Below are positions 16,061-24,887 of a DNA stretch of 34,550 nt, in pieces. Position 1 is the first letter of the stretch. Every line of letters starts with the position of its first letter. A model generated the notes under the pieces. The model worked only from the letters and a program-made list of their open reading frames with translations. It ran no database searches and was not told the DNA's origin. The position numbers and the translations under genes were made by a program. Source of the DNA: Alcaligenaceae bacterium 429 (GTDB lineage: Bacteria > Pseudomonadota > Gammaproteobacteria > Burkholderiales > Burkholderiaceae_B); contig SRSN01000009.1 of the NCBI GenBank assembly GCA_004791645.1, positions 1-34,550 on the forward strand. Direction: 5' to 3'.

Positions 16061-17041
16061 ATGTATATGCCCTATGCCAAAATAATTGGGTCAGGTAGCT
16101 ATCTGCCTCCCAAGGTGGTTTCCAACGATGATTTGGCGGCCGATCTGGCTACCCGTGGCGTGGAAACATCCGATCAGTGGATACGTGAGCGCACTGGTAT
16201 ACAGCAGCGTCACTTGGCAGAGCGGGGCGTAAAAACCAGTGAGTTGGCAACATTAGCAGCTAAAGCTGCTTTAGAAGATGCTGGCGTTCAAGCCGCAGAC
16301 ATCGATCTAATCGTGTTGGCCACTTCTACGCCTGATTTTGTATTTCCTAGCACCGCTTGTCTGGTGCAAGCCAATATTGAAGCCGTAAATGCAGCTGCCT
16401 TTGATGTGCAAGCTGTTTGTAGTGGCTTTGTTTATGCGCTGACTACTGCTGAGGTTTACATCAAAGCAGGTAGAGCCAAAAAAGTATTGGTGATTGGTGC
16501 AGAAACCTTCTCTAGCATCCTCGATTGGAATGACCGCAGCACCTGCGTGTTGTTTGGTGATGGTGCGGGTGCGGTTGTGCTAAGTGCTAGCGAAGAACCA
16601 GGTGTCTTGGCAGCAAAACTGCATGCTGATGGTACCAAAATGCCTATTTTGAGCGCAGCAGGTAATGTCTCCTACGGTGAAGTGGTGGGCGATCCTTTCT
16701 TGCGCATGGATGGGCAAGCAGTATTTAAATTTGCCGTGAACGCGTTAACCCAATCTGCACACCAGGTGTGCGAAGAAGCGGGTGTGGCGCTAGAAGAAAT
16801 TGATTACATGATCCCTCACCAAGCAAACCTGCGTATCCTGAGCTTCTTGGGTCGTAAGTTAGGTGTGTCGGACGATAAGATAGTTGTGACACTGGACAAG
16901 CATGCGAATACCTCTGCTGCCAGTGTACCGTTGGCGTTAGATGCGGCCCGTAAAGATGGTCGTCTAGTGCCGGGTAAACTGGCCTTGCTGCAAGGCGTGG
17001 GCGGTGGTTTTACGTGGGGTTCTGTGCTGGTGCGCATGTAA
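16061..17041 (+). CDS. fabH: Beta-ketoacyl-ACP synthase III
   Basis: Starts each fatty acid by condensing acetyl-CoA with malonyl-ACP. The thiolase-fold protein has 326 residues and the complete catalytic triad C120 (DVQAVCSGF), H253 (MIPHQAN) and N283 (HANTSAAS). The glycine-rich C-terminus ([10 protein letters not shown]) is intact. An AGGA site lies 5-6 bases upstream of ATG 16061; a second in-frame ATG two codons later is possible. It is in the fab cluster, 69 bases before fabD. Confidence 0.97.
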   Translation: MYMPYAKIIGSGSYLPPKVVSNDDLAADLATRGVETSDQWIRERTGIQQRHLAERGVKTSELATLAAKAALEDAGVQAADIDLIVLATSTPDFVFPSTACLVQANIEAVNAAAFDVQAVCSGFVYALTTAEVYIKAGRAKKVLVIGAETFSSILDWNDRSTCVLFGDGAGAVVLSASEEPGVLAAKLHADGTKMPILSAAGNVSYGEVVGDPFLRMDGQAVFKFAVNALTQSAHQVCEEAGVALEEIDYMIPHQANLRILSFLGRKLGVSDDKIVVTLDKHANTSAASVPLALDAARKDGRLVPGKLALLQGVGGGFTWGSVLVRM

Positions 17042-17044
17042 ACC

Positions 17045-17080
17045 TATAATAAGATGCGTGTACGGCGTGCTGTACACGCA
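17045..17080 (+). promoter_or_regulatory. TATAAT followed by a perfect palindrome between fabH and fabD
   Basis: TATAAT (17045-17050) is followed by the inverted repeat TGCGTGTAC (17055-17063) and GTACACGCA (17072-17080), 9 perfect pairs around 8 bases. A start site set by this -10 box would fall at the edge of the palindrome. No good -35 is seen at the right distance. It may be an internal fab promoter with an operator, or an RNA hairpin in the leader of fabD. Confidence 0.4.
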
Positions 17081-17110
17081 GTGAATAACTACTCTCTACG
17101 ACAAACAACT

Positions 17111-18043
17111 ATGAAATTTGCTTTGGTTTTTCCCGGACAAGGTTCGCAAACTGTGGGCATGCTGGACGCGTGGCGTGATAACGCTGCCGTACAAGCGGTT
17201 ATGGCAGAAGCGGATCAGGCGCTAGGGCAGTCATTGAGTGCCTTGATCGCAGAAGGTCCTGCAGAAGATTTAAATCTGACTACCAATACTCAGCCCGCCA
17301 TGTTAAGCGCCTCATTGGCGATGTACAAAGCGTGGGTAGAAGAGGGTGGTCCAGTTCCAGCAGTAATGGCTGGTCACAGCTTGGGTGAGTACTCTGCATT
17401 GGCAGCCGCTGGCGTGTTCAGCTTGGCTGATGCTGTGCGTTTAGTGCGTATACGTGCCAACGCTATGCAAGATGCAGTACCCGTAGGTGTGGGTGCAATG
17501 GCTGCTATTTTGGGCTTGGATGACGATACAGTACGCGACGTATGTGCTGAAGCGGCTCAGTCTGAAGTGGTAGAGGCCGTTAACTTCAATGCTCCTGCGC
17601 AAGTTGTGATCGCTGGTCATAAAGCTGCAGTTGAGCGTGCATGTGAGTTGGCTAAAGCAAAAGGCGCTAAACGTGCGCTGTTGCTGCCTGTTTCTGCTCC
17701 TTTCCACTCTAGCTTGCTGGAGCCTGCGGCGAACGTATTGGAAGGTGCATTGGCTGATGTGGCCATGCAAGAGCCTTCTGTGCCTGTGATTAACAACGTA
17801 GACGTAGATGAGCCAGCAGATGTTGCGGCTATCCGCTCTGCGTTGGTGCGTCAGGCATGGCACGCTGTGCGTTGGGTAGAAACTATTCAGAAAATGAAAG
17901 CCATGGGTATTACCCATGTGGTGGAATGCGGTCCAGGCAAAGTGCTGGCTGGTCTGATCAAGCGTATTGATCGTGACTTGGAAGTGCTGTCTGTGAACGA
18001 CCCCGATTCGCTGGCTCAGGCTATTGCGACATTAAAAGGATAA
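17111..18043 (+). CDS. fabD: Malonyl-CoA:ACP transacylase
   Basis: Loads malonyl groups from CoA onto acyl carrier protein for elongation. The 310-residue protein starts FALVFPGQGSQ. The nucleophile is S90 in AGHSLGEYSALAAAG, the partner histidine is H199 in SAPFHSSLL, and the carboxylate-binding arginine is in RIRANAMQDAVP. ATG 17111 matches the family start; the frame stays open 19 codons further but crosses the palindrome at 17055-17080. No obvious ribosome-binding site is seen. fabG starts 3 bases after its stop. Confidence 0.97.
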   Translation: MKFALVFPGQGSQTVGMLDAWRDNAAVQAVMAEADQALGQSLSALIAEGPAEDLNLTTNTQPAMLSASLAMYKAWVEEGGPVPAVMAGHSLGEYSALAAAGVFSLADAVRLVRIRANAMQDAVPVGVGAMAAILGLDDDTVRDVCAEAAQSEVVEAVNFNAPAQVVIAGHKAAVERACELAKAKGAKRALLLPVSAPFHSSLLEPAANVLEGALADVAMQEPSVPVINNVDVDEPADVAAIRSALVRQAWHAVRWVETIQKMKAMGITHVVECGPGKVLAGLIKRIDRDLEVLSVNDPDSLAQAIATLKG

Positions 18044-18046
18044 ATC

Positions 18047-18787
18047 ATGAGTGCATTGTTAGAATCCAAAGTAGCACTGGTCACTGGGGCAACCCGTGGC
18101 TTGGGTAAAGCGATTGCCGAGCAACTGCAAGCACAAGGCGCTATTGTTATTGGTACAGCTACATCCGAGGCTGGTGCTAAAACAATTAGCGATAACCTGG
18201 CTGCTGGCGGTGGTCGTGGCGTGGTGTTGGATGTGACTGATGCGCAAGCTTGCGATGCTTTGATTGCAGAGCTGACCGAGCAGTATGGTGGTCCGCATAT
18301 TCTGGTGAATAACGCCGGTATTACGCGTGATAACCTCACCATGCGCATGAAAGATGAAGATTACGATGTGGTGATGGACACCAACCTGAAAGCGGTTTTC
18401 CGCTTGAGTCGTGCAGTAATCAAACCAATGGTTAAAGCACGCTGGGGTCGCATCATCAATATCACGTCGGTGGTGGGTTACTCTGGCAACGCAGGTCAAG
18501 CAAATTATGCTGCAGCTAAAGCAGGTGTGGCAGGAATGTCCCGAGCCTTGGCAAGGGAGCTTGGCAGTCGTAATATTACGGTGAATTGCGTAGCGCCAGG
18601 TTTCATTGAGACCGATATGACTAAAGCGTTGAGTGAAACACAAACTGACGCACTACGTAGCCAAATTCCTCTGGGCCGTTTAGGTGCTCCAGAAGATATT
18701 GCCCATGCTGTGAGTTTCCTTGCTAGCCCGCATGCTGCCTACATTACAGGGACAACAGTCCATGTAAATGGCGGAATGTATATGTAA
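18047..18787 (+). CDS. fabG: 3-oxoacyl-ACP reductase
   Basis: NADPH-dependent reductase of the elongation cycle, reducing beta-ketoacyl-ACP. It is a short-chain dehydrogenase of 246 residues: cofactor loop TGATRGLGKA (13-22), NNAG (88-91), catalytic S141, Y154 and K158 (YAAAK), and a C-terminal VNGGMYM. An AGGA site lies 7 bases before ATG 18047, inside the fabD end, so the genes are co-translated. A 187-base gap with an acpP promoter candidate follows. Confidence 0.97.
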   Translation: MSALLESKVALVTGATRGLGKAIAEQLQAQGAIVIGTATSEAGAKTISDNLAAGGGRGVVLDVTDAQACDALIAELTEQYGGPHILVNNAGITRDNLTMRMKDEDYDVVMDTNLKAVFRLSRAVIKPMVKARWGRIINITSVVGYSGNAGQANYAAAKAGVAGMSRALARELGSRNITVNCVAPGFIETDMTKALSETQTDALRSQIPLGRLGAPEDIAHAVSFLASPHAAYITGTTVHVNGGMYM

Positions 18788-18934
18788 AGAGCTTGGAAGT
18801 TCTCAGTTCTAAGGTAAAATTATTTGATTTGTAAGGGGCGTATTAGTAGATATCGAAGCAGTATTTTGATTATTCACTACTAGTGCTGCCATTTTTTTAT
18901 CATAGCCTACACCCACATTTACATAGTGTTTGAC

Positions 18935-19214
<280 letters not shown>

Positions 19215-19231
19215 TTTACAATCAAGGGTGT

Positions 19232-19350
19232 GGGCAGGTAGCTGCTTGCCCCGCTTAGGCGGTTTTTGGCGGACATCGCTGAGCAGTTCTGTACTGGTAA
19301 CCAGCTCAGAACATCACTGATGTTCTGGCCAGACCGCTTTTTTTGTTTTT
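19232..19350 (+). promoter_or_regulatory. Structured acpP-fabF intergenic region, possible attenuator
   Basis: Four paired elements precede a T-run (19338-19344, continuing after a G to 19350). GGGCAGGT pairs with the arm ending TTGCCC (19232-19251). GTTCTG (19286-19291) pairs with CAGAAC (19307-19312). CAGAACATC (19307-19315) pairs with GATGTTCTG (19319-19327). GCGGT (19259-19263) pairs with ACCGC (19333-19337) right before the T-run. The second and third share the same CAGAAC strand and exclude each other. The region could set the acpP:fabF ratio by partial termination. Confidence 0.5.
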
Positions 19351-19361
19351 AGGAGTCATCC

Positions 19362-20594
19362 GTGAAGCGACGTGTCGTGATTACTGGACTGGGCATTATC
19401 TCCCCAGTCGGCAACGATATTGCTACTGCATGGGATAACATCACTAACGGTCGTTCCGGTATTGGGCGCATTAGCCGTTTTGATGCATCCGAAATCAATG
19501 CTCAGATTGCAGGTGAAGTTAAGAATTTTGACGTTACCGAATACATGACTGCTAAAGAAGCCAAGCAAATGGATACCTTTATCCATTATGGTGTGGCAGC
19601 AGGTATGCAGGCATGGAAAGACTCCGGGTTAGAGCTTAGCGAGGAAAACGCCGAACGTATCGGTATTATCGTGAGCTCCGGTATCGGTGGTTTGCCCCGC
19701 ATTGAAGATACACAAAAAGATTATTTGGAACGTGGTGCACGACGCATTTCGCCGTTCTTTGTGCCAGGTTCTTTGATTAACCTGATTTCAGGTCAGCTAT
19801 CTATTATCTTGGGTGCTAAAGGCCCAAGCTATGCGGTAGTGTCTGCATGTACAACAGGCTTGCACTCCATTGGTGATGCCGCTCGTTTGATCGAGTACGG
19901 TGACGCTGATGTGATGGTAGCCGGTGGTGCTGAGTCCACAGTGTCCCCACTGGGTATTGGCGGCTTTGCTGCCATGCGCGCATTGTCCACACGCAACGAT
20001 GATCCTACAACGGCTTCTCGCCCATGGGATAAAGATCGTGATGGTTTTGTGCTGGGTGAAGGCGCTGGTGTGTTGGTATTGGAAGAGTACGAACACGCAC
20101 GTCGTCGTGGCGCTCGCATTTACGGTGAGTTTGTAGGTTACGGTATGAGCTCTGATGCTCACCATATCACTACACCAGACAAAGATGGTCCTAAACGCGG
20201 TATGCAAAATGCGTTGCGTAATGCAGGCTTAGATGCTTCTGCTGTGGACTATGTGAATGCGCATGGTACGTCCACACCTCTGGGTGATTTGAACGAAAGT
20301 GAAGCGATCAAGCTGGCTTTTGGTGATCACGCTAAAAAACTGGTAGTGAACTCTACTAAATCCATGACCGGTCACTTGTTAGGTGCCGCGGGTGGTATTG
20401 AAGCAGTGTTCACAACTTTGGCTGTGTACAACCAAATTTCTCCGCCTACTATCAATATCTTTAATCAAGATCCTGCGTGTGATCTGGATTACTGCGCGAA
20501 TGTAGCGCGTGAGATGAAGATTGATGTTGCGTTGTCGAACTCCTTTGGTTTCGGTGGAACCAACGGCTCGATGATTGTGAAGCGTCTCGCCTAA
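19362..20594 (+). CDS. fabF: Beta-ketoacyl-ACP synthase II
   Basis: Elongating condensing enzyme, adding malonyl-ACP to acyl-ACP; also responsible for the thermal control of unsaturated chain length in E. coli. It has 410 residues with the complete triad C163 (VSACTTGLHSIGDA), H301 (NAHGTSTPLGD) and H338 (SMTGHLLGAAGG). The start is GTG 19362 with a strong AGGAG 7 bases upstream. It is the last gene of the fab cluster; a strong terminator lies 31 bases past the stop. Confidence 0.97.
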   Translation: MKRRVVITGLGIISPVGNDIATAWDNITNGRSGIGRISRFDASEINAQIAGEVKNFDVTEYMTAKEAKQMDTFIHYGVAAGMQAWKDSGLELSEENAERIGIIVSSGIGGLPRIEDTQKDYLERGARRISPFFVPGSLINLISGQLSIILGAKGPSYAVVSACTTGLHSIGDAARLIEYGDADVMVAGGAESTVSPLGIGGFAAMRALSTRNDDPTTASRPWDKDRDGFVLGEGAGVLVLEEYEHARRRGARIYGEFVGYGMSSDAHHITTPDKDGPKRGMQNALRNAGLDASAVDYVNAHGTSTPLGDLNESEAIKLAFGDHAKKLVVNSTKSMTGHLLGAAGGIEAVFTTLAVYNQISPPTINIFNQDPACDLDYCANVAREMKIDVALSNSFGFGGTNGSMIVKRLA

Positions 20595-20598
20595 CACT

Positions 20599-21090
20599 GT
20601 GCCACGGGCAACGTCGGTTATTTCTAAAACCCGAGCTATTGCATCCCAGACTCCGGTCTGGGTGTGGTGCTCGGGTTTTTTGTTGCCTGTTTTTGTGTCC
20701 TATTGTGTATTCACTGTTGTGTGTCAGGTCGCTGCGGTAGAGTATGCCCTAGTGGCAGCGTTTTTAGTTGCTGCTGTGGTATATGGCTATTGTTTGCGCG
20801 AAAATGATGCCCATATAGTAGAGATAGGGTGGCAGGGCATGCAGTGGCAATTGCAACTGCAGCGACAGCACCATACGGAAAACTGTATAGGTTCCCTGCA
20901 GAAAATATGGCGAACACCGTGGTGGATAGTATTGAGTTTTTCTCTGAATAAGTGCGATGCAAAGCCCGAACGTGGCTGTTTCAGTGTTTGGCGTTCTACC
21001 TGTAGCCCTGCGTTATGGCGCGCTTTAAATAAAAAGCTGAACCGTGATTTGATGCTTGGATACATAGCCACATCAAAGGATGCGACATGA
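20599..21090 (+). CDS. Putative YgfX-like membrane protein
   Basis: A frame of 163 codons from GTG 20599, or about 131 from GTG 20695. It has a hydrophobic N-terminal half that would form two membrane helices (about residues 24-44 and 48-65). A short soluble part follows with WQGMQWQLQLQ, then TPWWIVLSF and a final ALWRALNKKLNRDL. This two-helix plus small soluble domain layout resembles the YgfX/CptA group, which is weakly conserved. The stop overlaps the rpoE start (ATGA), so it is coupled to rpoE. The first 27 codons of the long form coincide with a strong terminator, which makes a later start (TTG 20680/20683 or GTG 20695) attractive. Function unknown; family assignment tentative. Confidence 0.55.
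   Translation: MPRATSVISKTRAIASQTPVWVWCSGFLLPVFVSYCVFTVVCQVAAVEYALVAAFLVAAVVYGYCLRENDAHIVEIGWQGMQWQLQLQRQHHTENCIGSLQKIWRTPWWIVLSFSLNKCDAKPERGCFSVWRSTCSPALWRALNKKLNRDLMLGYIATSKDAT
20626..20681 (+). terminator. Strong terminator after fabF
   Basis: AAAACCCGAGC (20626-20636) pairs perfectly with GCTCGGGTTTT (20669-20679), and T residues follow to 20681. Inside sits a second perfect hairpin, CCCAGAC/GTCTGGG with a TCCG tetraloop (20645-20662). It ends the fab transcript but overlaps the 5' end of the next open frame. Confidence 0.8.
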
Positions 21091-21689
21091 GTGAACGTGA
21101 TGTCGATGCTGATCTAGTTAAGCGGGTACAACAAGGCGATAAACGTGCGTTTGATTTGTTGGTGCTGAAGTATCAGCGTCGCATCATGCGTTTGTTGTCA
21201 CGGATGGTGCGTGACCCCGCTGAAGTTGAGGATGTAACGCAGGAAACGTTTATCAAAGCCTATAGAGCACTCGCCCAGTTTCGTGGTGAAAGTGCGTTTT
21301 ATACATGGCTATATCGTATTGCTATTAATACAGCACGCAACTGGCAAGCGTCGGCAAATCGTAGACCTTTGTTAATTAATCCAGCAGAAAACGACGAAGG
21401 TGAAACTTTTGACCAAATTGATAACCTAACAGACATCAGCACCCCTGAGTCTGAAATGGTAAGCAAGCAGGTTGTAGAGACGGTTAATGCAGCAATTGCA
21501 GCCTTACCTGAAGAGTTGCGTACTGCCATTGTTCTGCGTGAGATAGAAGGCATGAGCTACGAGGACATTGCTCAAACGATGAGCTGTCCTATAGGTACGG
21601 TGCGTTCACGGATCTTCCGTGCAAGGGAGGCAATTGCTAATGAATTGCGCCCAGTGCGGGAAGCGGGTAGTACAGATCGAGGTTGGTAG
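21087..21689 (+). CDS. rpoE: RNA polymerase sigma factor RpoE (sigma-24/AlgU)
   Basis: Extracytoplasmic-function sigma factor of 200 residues that switches on envelope-stress genes when freed from RseA. Region 2 (about residues 20-90) has DLLVLKYQRRIMRLLSRM and DVTQETFIKAYRAL. Region 4 (about 135-190) has LPEELRTAIVLREIEGMSYEDIA and the helix-turn-helix PIGTVRSRIFRAR. ATG 21087 overlaps the upstream stop, with AGGA 8 bases before it. The genes that follow are its own anti-sigma factor, RseB and DegP, which fixes the identity. Confidence 0.96.
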   Translation: MSERDVDADLVKRVQQGDKRAFDLLVLKYQRRIMRLLSRMVRDPAEVEDVTQETFIKAYRALAQFRGESAFYTWLYRIAINTARNWQASANRRPLLINPAENDEGETFDQIDNLTDISTPESEMVSKQVVETVNAAIAALPEELRTAIVLREIEGMSYEDIAQTMSCPIGTVRSRIFRAREAIANELRPVREAGSTDRGW

Positions 21690-21701
21690 AAGGAATACGT
21701 C

Positions 21702-22199
21702 ATGGTGAAGAATTCACAGTTGATCATTACAGAGGAAACTGAAACGGCTAGTTGGGAAGCCACGGTTTCTGCTTGGGTGGATGGCGATGGGGAAGTTCGC
21801 GCTGATGAGCTAGATACGCCATATGGGCGACAAATCTGGGATACCTATCACTTGATTGGTGATGTGTTACGCAGCGAAGAACTAGCGCTTACCCCTTCGG
21901 ATAAGTTTTATGCACGACTCTCTAAGGCTATTGATGAAGAGCCTATAGTGTTTGCTCCGCAGCACAAACGCTTTAGAAAGTCGGTCAGTGTGGGGCTGTC
22001 TAGCTTGGCGGCTGCCGCTGCAGTAGCGGCTGTTGCGTGGGTGGCTACACCAACTAGTATGTTGAGTGACACTCCATCTGAACCTGTGTTGGCTATTGCT
22101 GCTGATGATGTATGGTGGGATTACATGGATGCTCACCGTGATATGTCTGGTTTGGGGCCTGTGCGTCAGGTGTCCTATGATCAAGGAGCATTGCAGTAA
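21702..22199 (+). CDS. rseA: Anti-sigma-E factor RseA (MucA)
   Basis: Inner-membrane protein of 165 residues. The N-terminal cytoplasmic part (1-95) has SAWVDGDGEVRADEL and WDTYHLIGDVLRSEE, the sigma-binding region. A single membrane helix (about 97-117) is followed by a short periplasmic tail, DYMDAHRDMSGLGPVRQVSY, that would be bound by RseB and cut by DegS. It binds RpoE and holds it inactive until proteolysis. The start is ATG 21702 with AAGGA upstream, 12 bases after rpoE. The stop overlaps the rseB start by 1 base. Confidence 0.9.
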   Translation: MVKNSQLIITEETETASWEATVSAWVDGDGEVRADELDTPYGRQIWDTYHLIGDVLRSEELALTPSDKFYARLSKAIDEEPIVFAPQHKRFRKSVSVGLSSLAAAAAVAAVAWVATPTSMLSDTPSEPVLAIAADDVWWDYMDAHRDMSGLGPVRQVSYDQGALQ

Positions 22200-23242
22200 T
22201 GGTGAGGGGCTGGGTTTTTTCTGCCAGATCAGGACGTACAGCGCGTGGTATGGGCATATTGCTCTACTCTGCTGTGTTGGGCCTTTCATTCTTGCCACAG
22301 GCAGCGCACGCTGCACTAGAGCCGGGTGTGTCTACACCAGAGAGCTTCCTCTTTTTGCAAGATATTCAGCAGGCTGCACGTGATCTGGATTACGCTGGCA
22401 TTGTTACCTATACCCAAGATGGCTCTACGCAAGCGATCAATGTAGTGCATATGGTAGATGGTACTGGCGAGCGTGAACGTTTAGAGTTATTAGACGGTAC
22501 ACCGCGTGAGTATCTACGTCATAACGATGAAGTGCTGTGCCTTGTGCCAGAGCGTAAATTGATTGTTGTAGAAAAGCGTAGACCAGATCGTTTCCCTGCC
22601 ATCTTATTAGGTAGCGTGGACAATCTACCTACATACTATTCAGCAAGTGTTATTGATGAAGTGCAGCGCATCGCAGGCCGTGAGTGTCGCGTGTATGAGC
22701 TACATCCTAAAGATACATTGCGCTATGGCTATCGTTTTTGTGCTGATGTAGCTAACTCGTTGTTGCTGCAGGCTGAAACCTTGAATGCCAATGGCGATGT
22801 GATCAATCAGATTGCGTTTGCCAATATTGCCTATGGCAGTCGTATGCCTATGTCGGGATTAGAGTCTGCCTTCAATACTGATGGCTGGCGCACCCTGAAT
22901 GCCTACATGGAAGACATTGATTTGGTGTCTGAGGGGTGGGCTATTCCTTATCCCAATGGTTTTGAACCTGTGACACAAGTAGTACGCTCGATGAGGGCCA
23001 CCAGAAAAGTAGTGCAATTGGTGATGTCTGACGGGCTGGCTGCTATTTCTGTGTTTATCGAACCAGTGACCAACCACGGTTCATACATGAAAGAAGATCA
23101 TGGCTCTAGCCGTGGCAGTATGAATTTATACCGTACTCAAGTGGCAGAGTACTGGGTCACAGCTACGGGCGAAGTCCCGTTGAGTACATTGCGCGATTTG
23201 GCAGCAAACGTGGAATATGTGCCATTTAACAAAAAAAATTGA
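22199..23242 (+). CDS. rseB: Sigma-E regulatory protein RseB (MucB)
   Basis: Periplasmic protein of 347 residues that shields RseA from DegS and senses mislocalised lipoproteins or LPS. A signal peptide is visible: basic start, hydrophobic run to about residue 37, then the cleavage motif AHA before ALEPG. The N-terminal lipid-binding LolA-like domain (about 50-230) has LDYAGIVTYTQDG and EVLCLVPERKLIVVEKR. The smaller C-terminal RseA-binding domain begins near 250. ATG 22199 lies in TAATG, overlapping rseA, so the two are coupled. Confidence 0.93.
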   Translation: MVRGWVFSARSGRTARGMGILLYSAVLGLSFLPQAAHAALEPGVSTPESFLFLQDIQQAARDLDYAGIVTYTQDGSTQAINVVHMVDGTGERERLELLDGTPREYLRHNDEVLCLVPERKLIVVEKRRPDRFPAILLGSVDNLPTYYSASVIDEVQRIAGRECRVYELHPKDTLRYGYRFCADVANSLLLQAETLNANGDVINQIAFANIAYGSRMPMSGLESAFNTDGWRTLNAYMEDIDLVSEGWAIPYPNGFEPVTQVVRSMRATRKVVQLVMSDGLAAISVFIEPVTNHGSYMKEDHGSSRGSMNLYRTQVAEYWVTATGEVPLSTLRDLAANVEYVPFNKKN

Positions 23243-23265
23243 CGCTCATTCAATAGGAGTTAATG

Positions 23266-24753
23266 ATGCAAGTCATTCGTTCTGGATACCAAAAATTGGC
23301 CGCTCCTTTGGCTGCTGTGGCAGCTGGGCTGGCAGTGGCAATGGTGACGCCGCAGGCCTTCGCGCAAGCTGAAGAGTCTCGCCCCGTTCCCACAATTACT
23401 CTACCTGATTTCTCTAGCATCGTAGAAAAAACAGAGAAGTCTGTGGTCAATATTCGTACTACAGAAGTCGTGCCTGTGTACCAAGGCGCAGGTGGTGAAG
23501 GTGATCCTTACGATTTGTTCCGTTGGTTCTTTGGCCCTGATATGGCGCCTCCCGGCATGGCTCCTCCGCAACAGCGTGGAGGTCCTAGACAGGCAGTGCC
23601 ACAACAGCGTGAGCGTGTTGTGCCTCGTGGTGTAGGCTCGGGCTTCATCATTTCAGATGATGGTTATATTCTGACGAACAACCACGTGGTTGCGGATGCT
23701 AACGAAATTTTCGTGACCATGACTGATGGTAAAGAGTACAAAGCCAGCATAGTGGGTCGCGATGAGCGCACAGACGTGGCATTGATCAAAATTGAAGCCA
23801 AGTCTTTGCCTCCATTAGTTATTGGTGATCCAGCTGCCTTGAAAAAAGGTGAATGGGTGGTAGCGATTGGCTCTCCGTTTGGTTTGGACTCTACCGTGAC
23901 CGTGGGTGTGGTCAGTGCGATCAACCGTGATACGGGTGATTACCTGCCTTTCATTCAAACAGACGTGGCCGTGAACCCAGGTAACTCTGGTGGTCCTTTG
24001 TTAAACCTGCATGGTGAAGTGGTAGGGATAAACTCCCAGATTGTTTCCCGTAGTGGTGGCTTCATGGGTATTTCCTTGGCCATTCCTATTGATGAAGTGA
24101 TGCAGGTTGTTGCTCAACTGAAAGAGCACGGTAAAGTAACGCGTGGTCGTATTGGTGTGCAAATCACTCAAGTCGATGAAGGTGTTGCTAAAGCTCTGGG
24201 CTTGGAAGACGGTAAAGGGGCACTCGTGAGTGCAGTAGAGCCTGATGGTCCTGCAGCAAAAGCAGGCATTCGCTCTGGTGACGTGATTCTGAAATTTGGT
24301 GACAGACGCGTCGAGCAAATGAGTGACTTGCCTCGTATCGTAGGTGCCGTAAAACCGGGTACGGAAGTCCCTGTGGAAGTATGGCGTAAAGGTAAGTCCA
24401 TGACGGTGAAAGCCACTGTGGAAGAAATTCCTGGCGCACCAGCAACAAGTGATACCAGCACACCAGCTCCTAGCAATGTAGACAGTCTGGGCTTAAGCGT
24501 AAAAGCAATGAGCAAAGCTGAAGCAGAGCAGTTTGGGCTGGAAGCCGGTGTGATTGTGACAGAGGCTTCAGGTGCTGCGGCTGAAACAGGTATCATGGAA
24601 GGCGATGTGATTGTTCGCATCAACGATCAAGATATTGATAGCCCCTCGCAATACAACAAAGTGGTAAAAGGCTTGGCGAAAGACAAGGCTGCTGCTGTGT
24701 TGGTGGTGCGTGACAGCAACTCACAATGGGTATTAATCACGCCAGAAGAATAA
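23266..24753 (+). CDS. degP: Periplasmic serine protease/chaperone DegP (MucD, HtrA)
   Basis: Degrades or refolds damaged envelope proteins. A signal peptide ends near PQAFAQA. The trypsin-like domain has the full triad, H140 (TNNHVVADAN), D170 (ERTDVALIK) and S241 (NPGNSGGPL). Two PDZ domains follow (about 265-360 and 395-490). A Pro/Gln-rich loop (about residues 94-117) precedes the protease core. Start: two ATGs lie next to each other at 23263 and 23266; AGGAG (23255-23259) is better spaced for the second. It is the last gene of the rpoE module and ends at a strong terminator. Confidence 0.95.
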   Translation: MQVIRSGYQKLAAPLAAVAAGLAVAMVTPQAFAQAEESRPVPTITLPDFSSIVEKTEKSVVNIRTTEVVPVYQGAGGEGDPYDLFRWFFGPDMAPPGMAPPQQRGGPRQAVPQQRERVVPRGVGSGFIISDDGYILTNNHVVADANEIFVTMTDGKEYKASIVGRDERTDVALIKIEAKSLPPLVIGDPAALKKGEWVVAIGSPFGLDSTVTVGVVSAINRDTGDYLPFIQTDVAVNPGNSGGPLLNLHGEVVGINSQIVSRSGGFMGISLAIPIDEVMQVVAQLKEHGKVTRGRIGVQITQVDEGVAKALGLEDGKGALVSAVEPDGPAAKAGIRSGDVILKFGDRRVEQMSDLPRIVGAVKPGTEVPVEVWRKGKSMTVKATVEEIPGAPATSDTSTPAPSNVDSLGLSVKAMSKAEAEQFGLEAGVIVTEASGAAAETGIMEGDVIVRINDQDIDSPSQYNKVVKGLAKDKAAAVLVVRDSNSQWVLITPEE

Positions 24754-24789
24754 TGTGCCGTAAAAAGGTAAAATAACTGTTATGCAGAT

Positions 24790-24817
24790 GGGGGCGCCCT
24801 GAGCGCCCCTCTTTTTT
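24790..24817 (+). terminator. Rho-independent terminator after degP
   Basis: A GC-only 7-bp stem (GGGGCGC, 24791-24797, with GCGCCCC, 24803-24809), loop CCTGA, is followed by TCTTTTTT. It separates the rpoE module from lepA. Confidence 0.88.
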
Positions 24818-24887
24818 GCCGTGAAACAAAGTCATTTAGTGTTTCAGGCAGCATTTCTTTAACCGCTGTTTTTTTGTTTTTGGGCCT

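Noticed and set aside
18788-18830. GAGCTT and TTCTAA after fabG as a sigma-E type promoter for acpP
   Set aside because: Spacing between the elements is too short for a sigma-E promoter and it lies far from the acpP start.
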